From: Acetobacter cibinongensis | Lineage (GTDB): Bacteria; Pseudomonadota; Alphaproteobacteria; Acetobacterales; Acetobacteraceae | NCBI RefSeq assembly: GCF_000963925.1 | Contig: NZ_BAMV01000011.1 | Span: forward strand, 186,001 to 250,000 | DNA: 64,000 bases | Direction of reading: 5' to 3' | Part shown: positions 46,210 through 54,362 of the stretch, piece by piece | How positions within the stretch are numbered: position 1 is the first letter of the stretch | Layout of the letters: each line of letters opens with the position of its first letter | The notes under the pieces: model-generated | Database searches by the model: none | Told to the model about the DNA's origin: nothing | What the model saw: only the letters and a program-made list of their open reading frames with translations | Program-made: the position numbers and the translations under genes

Positions 46210-47898
46210 TTAAGCGGTCAGTTTTTTGCGGCGGTTTTTTTCTTGCAGGCTATAAGGGCCAGCCGCCAGTACTTCTACGGTAAGCAAGCTAAAGCCTTTA
46301 AGTGTTCCCTCGCCAAGAGACAGAGTGGCATCCCCGTTTGTCCAGCGGCAGGATGAAACTTGCTGCCCATGCCATCCCTGTAGATCCTGCTTGTCCAGAT
46401 GGCTGGTGATGGAAATTTTCTTGTTAGAGCCTAGTAGGGTAACAGCGCCGACCAGCACCCCAAGCTTACGGCGGTCATCTACAAACGGACCAATCGTGTC
46501 ACAAGGGCGGCTTGTGCGTGAAACCAGACGAACAGTTTTGATGTTGGCTGGCAACATGAAAACAACGGTATGATCTGTTGTGCGGATCTTGCGGATAATC
46601 TGACCGTTGTCAGTGACAATATGCAGGTCGGATTCCGGCGTGAGGGGGCGGGAGGGAGTCTGCTGGTGGTTGTCCGTGACGGTAAGGGAGCGCTGTTTTA
46701 GGGTGTGGAAAATTGTTTCCACAAAGTTGCGTTCAACACACAGGGGTGCGGCAGCATCTTTCTCCCATGAGCTCATTTTACCGTGCAAAGTCACAACTTT
46801 GCCTGGCTGCTGAAATGACAACCTATTGCCAGTATCAAGATAGCTTTCCGTCAGCATACCATTCGCTGTGATGACTGACTGATGCTCAGTCTCAATATGA
46901 TAGTAGTTATAAGACTGTATGGTTTTATCATAAAAAATGGATATGCCGTTAACTAGCATCCGTGCTGGAATAAATTTGCCCTCAAAAAACAAGCAATGTT
47001 CTGATGTAATCAGCAAATCTTTGTAAGGGACGCCATCGGAGAGGGCACCTTTGAGAATACGCACGGGATAACCTGATTGATCATCCGGCAGGTTAGGTTG
47101 TGCATTAACATGGCCAGTCCCAACCCAGACAACCCGACGCGTTACGTCCTTGTTGTTCTGCCAGTCAAAAGTGACGACCTCATCGCCAATTTGCAACGTT
47201 TCAACGGCCATATCTCCTTCAGGCGTGCGCAGCATGCTGCCACCCAGAAAGCAGACAATGACAGTGTCTGCCGTAAGGTAGGTTTTGCCATTCACTGATT
47301 TGACAATAAAGGTTGTACCTTCGTTTTCAGCCGGGAGCTGAAATGATGAAGTGCCTGAAATAGCCTGACCTTCGTCAGTAAGTGTGTAGACACCGTTAGT
47401 ATAAACATAATTGTCTGCTACAAGGCCGTCTATTATAATAGTATCTCCTTTTTGTATATTGGTAATGTAACCAATAATGCTAGCAGTTGTTCCTGCCGCA
47501 ATTTCGACTGTGCCGCCTGTTCCATCAAACTGGATGAGGCCCGCAGTGGTTGTGGCGTACCCCCCCAATATAAGCGTCCCGCCGTTGCTGACCACAACTT
47601 TGGAACCATTGGCGATAGCGTCTGCGTTGGTTAATGTTAAATTACCATTAACTGTTACAGTGGCAGGATGATCCGTATTGCCAACAGTCCAGCCCTTGCC
47701 ATTAATGCTGGTGCCATCAGCAATAACAACGTTTACGCCGGACGTTTCACCAGAGACGGTGTCACCACTCTGCTCGTCAGTAATGGTGATCGTGCTGTTT
47801 TCTGGTGCTGTGTAAGTTCCGTTTGTGCCCCAGCCAGAATCAGGAGAAGACCCATAATTCAGGGAGACAGAAGGGTTTGCGGGAAGCTTTCTGGCCAT
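46210..47898 (-). CDS. Hint-domain (hedgehog/intein-type autoprocessing) protein
   Basis: A 562-aa protein in three parts. Residues 1-210 are G/T/N-rich beta-repeat sequence (VNGNLTLTNADAIANGSK, VVVSNGGTLILGG), like surface or autotransporter passengers; there is no clear signal peptide. Residues 212-365 form a Hint_2-type domain: nucleophile Cys216 in VIVCFLGGSMLRTPEGD, the block-B TSEH at 298-301, and the ending HIETEHQSVITANGMLTESYL. Residues 385-555 form a C-terminal domain (VRLVSRTSRPCDTIGPFVDDRR, then GWHGQQ, RWTNGDATLSL) that recurs, as I recall, in Acetobacteraceae Hint proteins. Self-cleavage N-terminal to Cys216 is expected from the family. It has no established biological role. Confidence 0.8.
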   Translation of the reverse strand: MARKLPANPSVSLNYGSSPDSGWGTNGTYTAPENSTITITDEQSGDTVSGETSGVNVVIADGTSINGKGWTVGNTDHPATVTVNGNLTLTNADAIANGSKVVVSNGGTLILGGYATTTAGLIQFDGTGGTVEIAAGTTASIIGYITNIQKGDTIIIDGLVADNYVYTNGVYTLTDEGQAISGTSSFQLPAENEGTTFIVKSVNGKTYLTADTVIVCFLGGSMLRTPEGDMAVETLQIGDEVVTFDWQNNKDVTRRVVWVGTGHVNAQPNLPDDQSGYPVRILKGALSDGVPYKDLLITSEHCLFFEGKFIPARMLVNGISIFYDKTIQSYNYYHIETEHQSVITANGMLTESYLDTGNRLSFQQPGKVVTLHGKMSSWEKDAAAPLCVERNFVETIFHTLKQRSLTVTDNHQQTPSRPLTPESDLHIVTDNGQIIRKIRTTDHTVVFMLPANIKTVRLVSRTSRPCDTIGPFVDDRRKLGVLVGAVTLLGSNKKISITSHLDKQDLQGWHGQQVSSCRWTNGDATLSLGEGTLKGFSLLTVEVLAAGPYSLQEKNRRKKLTA

Positions 47899-47992
47899 AT
47901 TTCAAACCTTTATAAAATCTTAATTTCCGCAAAGTTTTTTTTGGTTTTTTGGCTATCAAAATTAACTTTCTTATTGCTTCCGAAACTTGTGT

Positions 47993-48043
47993 AGTATAAG
48001 GCTGTTAACGAGTTGTTAACCAAATGAGAGACGTTTTGTCTCT
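47993..48043. promoter_or_regulatory. Palindrome cluster between divergent Hint and recombinase genes
   Basis: Two GTTAAC sites (48004-48009 and 48015-48020) are separated by five bases, followed by AGAGAC-N5-GTCTCT (48027-48043). Divergent -10-like hexamers overlap at 47993-48000 (TATACT on the minus strand, TATAAG on the plus strand), and TTGGTT on the minus strand lies 19 bases from its -10 with the GTTAAC pair in the spacer. Such a layout suits an operator, or the crossover site of the adjacent recombinase. Confidence 0.4.
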
Positions 48044-48068
48044 TGCATAAATCAAGAATTACGCAAGA

Positions 48069-48092
48069 AACTCCCCTTTGTTATTGGGAGTT
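48069..48092 (+). promoter_or_regulatory. Hairpin masking the recombinase ribosome binding site
   Basis: AACTCCC (48069-48075) is complementary to GGGAGTT (48086-48092) with a ten-base loop. The right arm contains GGGAG, the only good Shine-Dalgarno for the TTG start at 48099, so folding would block translation. Confidence 0.45.
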
Positions 48093-48098
48093 TATGTC

Positions 48099-48692
48099 TT
48101 GGCCAACACAGATCAGTTGTATGATAAAATTGGATATGCCCGGGTTAGCACTGTGGGGCAGACTCTAGAGCTTCAACTGAAAACTCTCCAAAGCTATGGG
48201 TGCCGTAAAATCTATCGGGAAAAAGCAAGTGGTGCCAATTCCGATAGAGTAGAACTAAAAAAATTATTAGAAAAATTAAAAGAAAACCAAATAATTGTTG
48301 TTACAAGGCTAGATAGGATTGCGCGAAGTACTTTTGATTTATTTGCAATAGTGAAAGAAATTACAGATAAAAAAGCACAATTTTATTCCTTGGCGGAGCC
48401 GTGGACTGATACATCAACTAGTACGGGCCGCCTTATGCTTGCCGTTCTTGGTGGGTTAGGCGACGTAGAGCGTGATTTGATCCGTAACCGCACGGCAGAA
48501 GGGCGGGCTAGGGCAATGGAGCAGGGGAAAAAAATGGGGCGCCCTCCACGCATTACAGAGGGACAAAAAAAGGAAATACTTAAAAGGCGTGAGAATGGCG
48601 AATCTTTAAGCGCGCTTAGTCTTGCATTTGGGGTTAGCGAAAGCACCGTCTCACGGATTGGAAACGGGAAATATCTTAATATTAAAAAATAA
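48099..48692 (+). CDS. Serine recombinase (resolvase/invertase family)
   Basis: About 197 aa. The catalytic N-terminal domain has IGYARVST (Ser17 nucleophile, with the usual Tyr and Arg), VVTRLDRIARST and GRLMLAVLGGLGDVERDLIRNRT; a helix-turn-helix of the Hin type closes the protein (NGESLSALSLAFGVSESTVSRI). No ATG is available: the best start is TTG 48099 after GGGAG at eight bases, although the frame opens further upstream. Codon and base use is far more AT-rich than in neighbours, indicating acquisition. Substrate site and cargo are unknown; no transposase accompanies it. Confidence 0.88.
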   Translation: MANTDQLYDKIGYARVSTVGQTLELQLKTLQSYGCRKIYREKASGANSDRVELKKLLEKLKENQIIVVTRLDRIARSTFDLFAIVKEITDKKAQFYSLAEPWTDTSTSTGRLMLAVLGGLGDVERDLIRNRTAEGRARAMEQGKKMGRPPRITEGQKKEILKRRENGESLSALSLAFGVSESTVSRIGNGKYLNIKK

Positions 48693-48699
48693 TTAGACT

Positions 48700-48720
48700 C
48701 AGAATTTATTATTAATTCTG
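48700..48720 (+). terminator. Hairpin after the recombinase gene
   Basis: CAGAATT, seven bases, AATTCTG: a perfect 7-bp stem eight bases after the stop, followed by a mildly T-rich stretch. It is weak as a terminator because of low GC. Confidence 0.4.
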
Positions 48721-48915
48721 TTGCTATAACGTTTTGATTTCTGCTTCTGGAAAATGTCTCAATATTCTTTGGCCGGAGTGGGGGAGAGAGCACTTATTTT
48801 AAGGTCTCGGCCTGTCGACTGGTACGCTCCCGGTTTATTAGGCCGTTGGTTTATGACCCTCAACAGCAGAGCAAACTGACTCATACTTATAGCCAGCTTG
48901 CGCTGTTTGTTTTCC

Positions 48916-51378
48916 CTACGACTGAGACGGCGCGAGAGAATTGGGCACGGTGATAGGAATATCGTGCTGCTGAAAAGCCTGCCACAAATCAAATAAGGCT
49001 TCACTTCGCACTTTTGCAACGTCCAGTCCTTGCCGGGCACGGGCGGTGCCGGTCAACAACGCAGACCCATCAGTAATGGCTGTAATACTGGCGGTTGGTG
49101 CAAGTTGTGGATCTACGTTTTCACTGGCGGCCAGAGTTTCCACCATAACCTGCATGGCTTTCTGCAAATCAGATGAAAACGGAAGTTGCAGAACAGTTGT
49201 GAAAACTCCCGGCTTTTCAGCGCGTGTAGCGTTACGCACAGCAGAGGTAATGAACTGGGAGTTCGGGACAATCATGGTCGATCCATCCGCCAGTTTGATG
49301 TTGGTGGAACGCACGCTAATACGGGCAACTTCACCATGCGCACCGGCAATATCCACAACATCCCCAATGGAGACAGGGCGTTCCGCCATAAGAATAATGC
49401 CGGAGACGAAGTTCTGCACGATGGATTGCAGGCCAAAACCAATACCGACCGACAGGGCACTGACAACCCATGTCATGCTCTTCATGGTAACACCCAGCGC
49501 AGACGCCATGCTGAGGCCAATTAAAATCCAAGCAGCGTAGGTAATCACGTTCAGGATGGAGCTTTGTGCCCCAATATTGAGACGCGTTGTCGGGAAGAAG
49601 CGCTGCATAAACCATGTTTTGACGATTTTGATGGCGTAGTGCCCGATAACCGGCAAAATGGCACACAACAAGAGTGTGTCGAGCGAAATGGAAAAGCTGT
49701 CATCTGCTGGTTTCCCGCTCTGTCCACGGAAAATGTACAGAATGCGGTTGCCAACTTGTGCGGGGTCAAAGTCTGCCCCTGCCGTTGCAACAGATGAGGC
49801 AAGAATAAGCAGGAAAACGCTAATCAGCCCGGGAATAACAACGCTTGCCTGGTCCACAAGCCGGGCAGGTAGCCCAAGCTGCACCAAATGGTGCCCTATG
49901 GGGCCTTCAGACGGGAAAACGCTGCTTCCCAAAGCCGTTGCCAGTAGCGAGATCAGAAGCAGGCCCGTCAGGGTAATGGCCATGACGGAAATCCACGAAA
50001 TAATCGTATAGGCCAACGGAATATAGCCGGACAGCACCGCCAGCCAGCAGACGATAGAGACTGTCATGGCCAGCGTGCGGAGCAGCGGCGCGACCGTTGG
50101 GGGAGCGCCTGTTCCTTCTTCCGCAGAAATGCGGAGCTGCCGGGGGATCGCAAACAGCAGCGGGCTGACGGCAAGCGTATAAAGCCCGTCAAAAAACTGG
50201 ACATGCAGAATGCTCAGGCCGCTCTGGGTGTCTACGTACCGTAAAATACCCCGAATAATAAGAGCAACAGCAAACCAGATGGGGAAGAGGCGTAGATGAT
50301 GCGCCACCCGGTCGGGCATGGGGAAGACACGCCATTCTGCTTTGCGAGAAAGCAGGCTAATGCCTAACTCCACCACAAACCCGCACAGCGGAACCTGTGC
50401 CGCGACCATTTCAGCCAGATTGTCGAGGTCTTCACCCAGGGCGGGGTTGTCGAGCGCAATGCCCGCCCAGGCCAGACGGAACGCAAAAGCCCAGGCGACG
50501 ATACTTATAACTGCACACAAAACTGTCGCGGCAATTGGCCTGATGCGGCCGGTGGGCAGAATGCGCGCCACCAAAATACGTACTGGCTTATGGCAGAAAA
50601 AATACGCTGTCAGCAAAAGAGCGGAAAGCAGGAATGCCCCAAGAGTAATAAGGGCGTGTCGGCCAGTAAAGGCGTGCGCCAGAACAGCACGAGCCTCCTG
50701 CATCAGGTCGTTCGCACTGCTGGACGTTGCGGCGGACTCACTGCTCAGCTGAGACCAGAAGGTCACGCCAAGAGGGGATGGAAAGCGCTGCGTCAGGGTT
50801 GCTTGCTGGATGGCTGTACCATGTTGGCGTAACTCACCAACAAGTTGCTGTGCTTCAACCTGATACAGTTTCAGCCGGGTAATACGGTTGGAAATATCGC
50901 GCTGTTTTGCGGTCAGAGCCTTACGTTGGGCGGTAATGGCCGCAGGTTCAGCAGGGTCATCCTTGCCAGGTGGTTTGCCCAGCACGTCCAGAAAATTCTG
51001 ATAGACAGACTCATAAGGTTTGATTTTTGCAGCCAGAGCGTCGGTTTGTGAAGAAACCGCAGTTGCCCGTTTGAGCAGGGAGGCAAATGCCGCCGCATTA
51101 TCAGTCTTGCTATAGGGTTTTAAACTATCCTGATATATCGAATGAATTTCAGCCCCGATCTTCGCGAGCGTGTCATCAGAGACCGCGAGGGAGATGTCTG
51201 AAATAAGCGGCGTAACGGGCTGTGCATCAGCAGGGGATGCTGCGGCCGGAGACGGGGTATCCGCGCCAAATGCCTGAGGGGCTGAAAGAGGCAGGGCGGA
51301 AAGAAGCCCACCCCACAGAAAGATCATGGCAGGAAGAAGTGCGCGCAGCATCGATTTAGACATTAATTTTTTCTTCAC
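48916..51378 (-). CDS. Large mechanosensitive channel of the MscS family
   Basis: At 820 aa it has a signal peptide or first segment (residues 10-38), a periplasmic helical domain (about 60-230, like DUF3772-type regions), roughly ten membrane segments, and a C-terminal MscS core: the TM3-like SVGIGFGLQSIVQNFVSGIILMAERP, then the beta domain VSIGDVVDIAGAHGEVARI and MIVPNSQFITSAVRN. It probably relieves hypo-osmotic pressure or acts in envelope signalling. A start at ATG 51363 is also possible. Confidence 0.88.
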   Translation of the reverse strand: MKKKLMSKSMLRALLPAMIFLWGGLLSALPLSAPQAFGADTPSPAAASPADAQPVTPLISDISLAVSDDTLAKIGAEIHSIYQDSLKPYSKTDNAAAFASLLKRATAVSSQTDALAAKIKPYESVYQNFLDVLGKPPGKDDPAEPAAITAQRKALTAKQRDISNRITRLKLYQVEAQQLVGELRQHGTAIQQATLTQRFPSPLGVTFWSQLSSESAATSSSANDLMQEARAVLAHAFTGRHALITLGAFLLSALLLTAYFFCHKPVRILVARILPTGRIRPIAATVLCAVISIVAWAFAFRLAWAGIALDNPALGEDLDNLAEMVAAQVPLCGFVVELGISLLSRKAEWRVFPMPDRVAHHLRLFPIWFAVALIIRGILRYVDTQSGLSILHVQFFDGLYTLAVSPLLFAIPRQLRISAEEGTGAPPTVAPLLRTLAMTVSIVCWLAVLSGYIPLAYTIISWISVMAITLTGLLLISLLATALGSSVFPSEGPIGHHLVQLGLPARLVDQASVVIPGLISVFLLILASSVATAGADFDPAQVGNRILYIFRGQSGKPADDSFSISLDTLLLCAILPVIGHYAIKIVKTWFMQRFFPTTRLNIGAQSSILNVITYAAWILIGLSMASALGVTMKSMTWVVSALSVGIGFGLQSIVQNFVSGIILMAERPVSIGDVVDIAGAHGEVARISVRSTNIKLADGSTMIVPNSQFITSAVRNATRAEKPGVFTTVLQLPFSSDLQKAMQVMVETLAASENVDPQLAPTASITAITDGSALLTGTARARQGLDVAKVRSEALFDLWQAFQQHDIPITVPNSLAPSQS

Positions 51379-51570
51379 CCCTCAGGGAAAAACACAGTTC
51401 GGAATAAACGTGGTGACCAGCAAGGGGGTTGCGTTCCCCCGCAGGAAAAGCAGCCAAACTGTTATGGTAGGGGCGGGAAAGTGCCTATGGAATTTCCGCC
51501 TTTAGAAAAATGGTTTGGCAACCTGTTTCAAAAAACAGAAGGCTGGGCCACCACAGGCTAAAAAGAGCCG

Positions 51571-52212
51571 CTATGATTTTTGATAAGCAGAAATAATTTT
51601 GAAATATTCCGCCCGCGCGAATGAACACCATATGGCATAGGTTTTTTCAAGTTCAGACAAAGGTGTGCCGCGTACAATTTCCAGCGCCAGCCCGCGTAGC
51701 ATTGTTGTGGCCAGCAGGCGCAGCGGCTCCCATACGGTGGGGGGCACGTTGGATGTCAGGTTGGCAAGCCAGCGTGTCATGAAGGAATCAATGCGGGCCA
51801 GCACCGGGGCCGTGGCCTCAGCCAGTTCGGCATCACTGCGGCGGGCAAGTTCTATTTCAATGGTGGCAATAAATTCCGGCCCTTCGCAGATCAACGTCCA
51901 CAAAGCCCCCAACATGGCATCTATTTTTTCTGCGGGTGTTATCTTGTGGGTCATGGCGCGCCGGTAAAGGCTGGCCCGTTTAAGGCCATAGTGCCGTAGC
52001 ACCGCCGCCATCACCAAAGCTTTTGTGGGAAAGTGGTGCTGCATGGCACCAAGGCTTATGCCGCCTTGCCGTGCAATGGCCTGTACGGTTGTGGCCGCAT
52101 AGCCGTTGGTTTGCAGTAGGGCGGCCGCAGCGTGAACAACCTTTTCCTGAGTGGCAGCACTACGGTCAAGCTGCTTACGGCGGCGTGGGGCGGCAGGTGG
52201 GGGCAGTGTCAT
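51571..52212 (-). CDS. TetR family transcriptional regulator
   Basis: At 213 aa it has an N-terminal helix-turn-helix (about residues 18-64: AALLQTNGYAATTVQAIARQGGISLGAMQHHFPTK in successive helices, cited here only as the TetR pattern) and a ligand-binding C-terminal region. It is downstream of the mla genes on the same strand, separated by 107 bases from the small lipoprotein gene. Target and ligand are unknown. Confidence 0.88.
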   Translation of the reverse strand: MTLPPPAAPRRRKQLDRSAATQEKVVHAAAALLQTNGYAATTVQAIARQGGISLGAMQHHFPTKALVMAAVLRHYGLKRASLYRRAMTHKITPAEKIDAMLGALWTLICEGPEFIATIEIELARRSDAELAEATAPVLARIDSFMTRWLANLTSNVPPTVWEPLRLLATTMLRGLALEIVRGTPLSELEKTYAIWCSFARAEYFKIISAYQKS

Positions 52213-52319
52213 AGAGGTGTGTTATGTCTCATCCGGACAAAGGCTGTCTGGCGCGTGTAGTGTGCGCGTGGCGCTGTGGTGTGCTCGCGCCAAACCCGAC
52301 AGCGGCGACGATGTAACAG

Positions 52320-52463
52320 TTATTTGTGATTGCTGTGCAAGTTGTCGTGGTACCCGAACTTTTCCCATTCCTGCGGGGTCGTCATGCGTTTTGGCTCGCC
52401 TTTGAACATGCCACAGGCAGAAAGCGCAACAGCACATACCAGCATTAATACCACATGTTTCAT
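52320..52463 (-). CDS. Small lipoprotein (47 aa)
   Basis: Read on the minus strand from ATG 52461-52463 to TAA 52320-52322. The protein opens with a signal peptide, MKHVVLMLVCAVALSAC, with the lipobox LSAC, so Cys17 would be lipidated and the 30-residue tail (GMFKGEPKRMTTPQEWEKF, then YHDNLHSNHK) would sit in the periplasm. It starts 103 bases after the mlaF stop on the same strand and precedes the tetR gene. It is below usual gene-finding length limits. The lipobox and clean frame support it; function unknown. Confidence 0.7.
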   Translation of the reverse strand: MKHVVLMLVCAVALSACGMFKGEPKRMTTPQEWEKFGYHDNLHSNHK

Positions 52464-52565
52464 GGTCTTATTTCCATTCAGGTCTACCACCCTGTCTCTA
52501 TCTCATTCACAGGGCGGGTGGGCAAGCAATTAGACTGTAAAAAGCAACGTTAGACGGCAGAGTAT

Positions 52566-53345
52566 TTATTTGCGGAGTTCCATGCCAATAGGGCCTTCGC
52601 GTCTGCCATGTGTAAACTGGTCCACCATAGGGTTGCCACTGTTCATCAGGGAAGTAGCAGGCCCCTGCCAGATAAGTCTGCCTTTGTATAACATGGCGGC
52701 TTCATCCCCAATGCGCTGGGCGGAGGCCATGTCGTGCGTAATGGCTATGGCGGTTGACCCCAGTTTTTTGACGCAATCCACAATCAGGCCGTCAATAACG
52801 GCCCCCATAATGGGGTCCAGCCCCGTTGTGGGTTCATCAAAAAACAGGATGTCCGGCGTTGCGGCAATGGCACGTGCCAGCCCAACGCGTTTTTGCATGC
52901 CGCCAGACAGTTCGGATGGGTAAAGCTCACCGACAGAGGGGTCCAGCCCCACCTGTGCCAGAATGGTTCCGGCGTGTGTCCGGGCATCAGAGCGCTTCAG
53001 GCGTTTGCGTGCCAGAAGACCAAAGGTCACGTTTTCCCATACGGGCAGGCTGTCAAACAGGGCGCCGTTCTGGAACAACATGCCAATTTCGCTGCGTAGG
53101 GCTTCACGACGTTTGGTAGAGGCCGTGAGGATATTTTCCCCATCAATTTCAATGCTGCCGGAATCAGGAACAATCAGCCCCAGAATGCAGCGGAGCAGTA
53201 CGGATTTCCCACTGCCTGACCCACCGATAATAACAAAAGACGTGCCTTGCGGTACGTCCAGCGTAATGCCGTCCAGCACCTTCTTGGCACCAAAAGACTT
53301 GTGCAGATCACGGATGCGGATCTTGGGGGGGCGGGTATCTGTCAT
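52566..53345 (-). CDS. mlaF: ABC transporter ATPase MlaF (phospholipid transport)
   Basis: At 259 aa it has Walker A GGSGSGKS, signature ELSGGMQKRVGLARA and Walker B DILFFDEPTTGLDPI, and closely resembles MlaF/Ttg2A ATPases. It energises lipid movement between inner and outer membranes through MlaE. Its start overlaps the mlaE stop by four bases. MlaD and MlaC are not encoded in the following genes. Confidence 0.92.
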   Translation of the reverse strand: MTDTRPPKIRIRDLHKSFGAKKVLDGITLDVPQGTSFVIIGGSGSGKSVLLRCILGLIVPDSGSIEIDGENILTASTKRREALRSEIGMLFQNGALFDSLPVWENVTFGLLARKRLKRSDARTHAGTILAQVGLDPSVGELYPSELSGGMQKRVGLARAIAATPDILFFDEPTTGLDPIMGAVIDGLIVDCVKKLGSTAIAITHDMASAQRIGDEAAMLYKGRLIWQGPATSLMNSGNPMVDQFTHGRREGPIGMELRK

Positions 53346-54127
53346 TGTGAGAAGAACAGGTCTGTCAGGAGATAATCAAACGCCAGCAGCAGGATGGACG
53401 CCACAACAACCGCAGCCGTAGTGGCAGAACCGACGCCCTCAGCGCCGCCCTTGCTGTTGTAGCCATAGTAACAGCCCATCAGCGCGATCAGGAACCCGAA
53501 GAGCGCGGCCTTGACCAGCCCGACTGTTACGTCAATGGCTTTAAGAGAGTTGAGGGTGGACACGATATAAGCATGGGGCGAGAAGCCCAGCTTCATGACG
53601 CAGACCGTAAACCCACCAGCCACACCCAATACGTCTGCAATCAATACCAGCAGGGGCAGGGCAATAAGGCCCGCCAGCAGCCGGGGGGCGACCAGATATT
53701 TCATGGGGTTGGTGGACAGAGTGGTGAGTGCGTCCACCTGGTCTGTCACGCGCATGGTGCCAATTTGTGCGGCCATAGCAGCGCCCACGCGGCCGGCAAC
53801 CATCAAGCCTGCCAGCACGGGCCCAAGTTCACGCGTAACAGCCAGCACAACAATGCCTGCAATGGCGTTCTGCACATGGTACTGCGCAAAACCGGTGTAG
53901 GATTGCAGGGCAATGACACCACCTGAAAACAGGGCTGTCAGCGCCACAACTGGAAGGGAGAAAAAACCCGTTTCCATAAAAGCGCCAAAAAACACCCGTC
54001 CGTAGAAAGGCGGCCGCACAATATGTGAAAGACCTTCAAGCGCAAAGAGAGCCAGAGACCCGGCTGCCCGTATAAGCGCAAGCGTGGCACGGCCCAGTCT
54101 GGCCACAAGGTTGAGCACAATATCCAT
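53342..54127 (-). CDS. mlaE: ABC transporter permease MlaE (DUF140)
   Basis: The open frame reaches 54499, but the start is best at ATG 54127 (MDIVLNLVARLGRATLALIRAAG), giving 261 aa, the normal MlaE length; the upstream sequence is proline-rich and non-homologous. Family blocks include VALTALFSGGVIALQSY, RELGPVLAGLMVAGRVGAAMAAQIGTM, and EIDALTTLSTNP-like QVDALTTLSTNPM. About five membrane segments. Confidence 0.92.
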   Translation of the reverse strand: MDIVLNLVARLGRATLALIRAAGSLALFALEGLSHIVRPPFYGRVFFGAFMETGFFSLPVVALTALFSGGVIALQSYTGFAQYHVQNAIAGIVVLAVTRELGPVLAGLMVAGRVGAAMAAQIGTMRVTDQVDALTTLSTNPMKYLVAPRLLAGLIALPLLVLIADVLGVAGGFTVCVMKLGFSPHAYIVSTLNSLKAIDVTVGLVKAALFGFLIALMGCYYGYNSKGGAEGVGSATTAAVVVASILLLAFDYLLTDLFFSQ

Positions 54128-54362
54128 ACGCTGCGGCTGTCGCTCCTGATAGCAGTGTGGCAGGTCAATCAAGCCTACTGCCGTAGCCTGATACGCAGGG
54201 CACGTCAAAGCCTGAGTGGGTGTGTGGTGGGTGGACTGCGGTTTGGGGCACAAAATCACGGCTGTATTGGTGTTAGCCATTGCAGGTCCCGGCGGCTGAG
54301 GGCATGTGTTGGGCACAAACAGGCCTGTTGGGCCGGACAATAAAAAGGCGGGAGTGCTGCAA

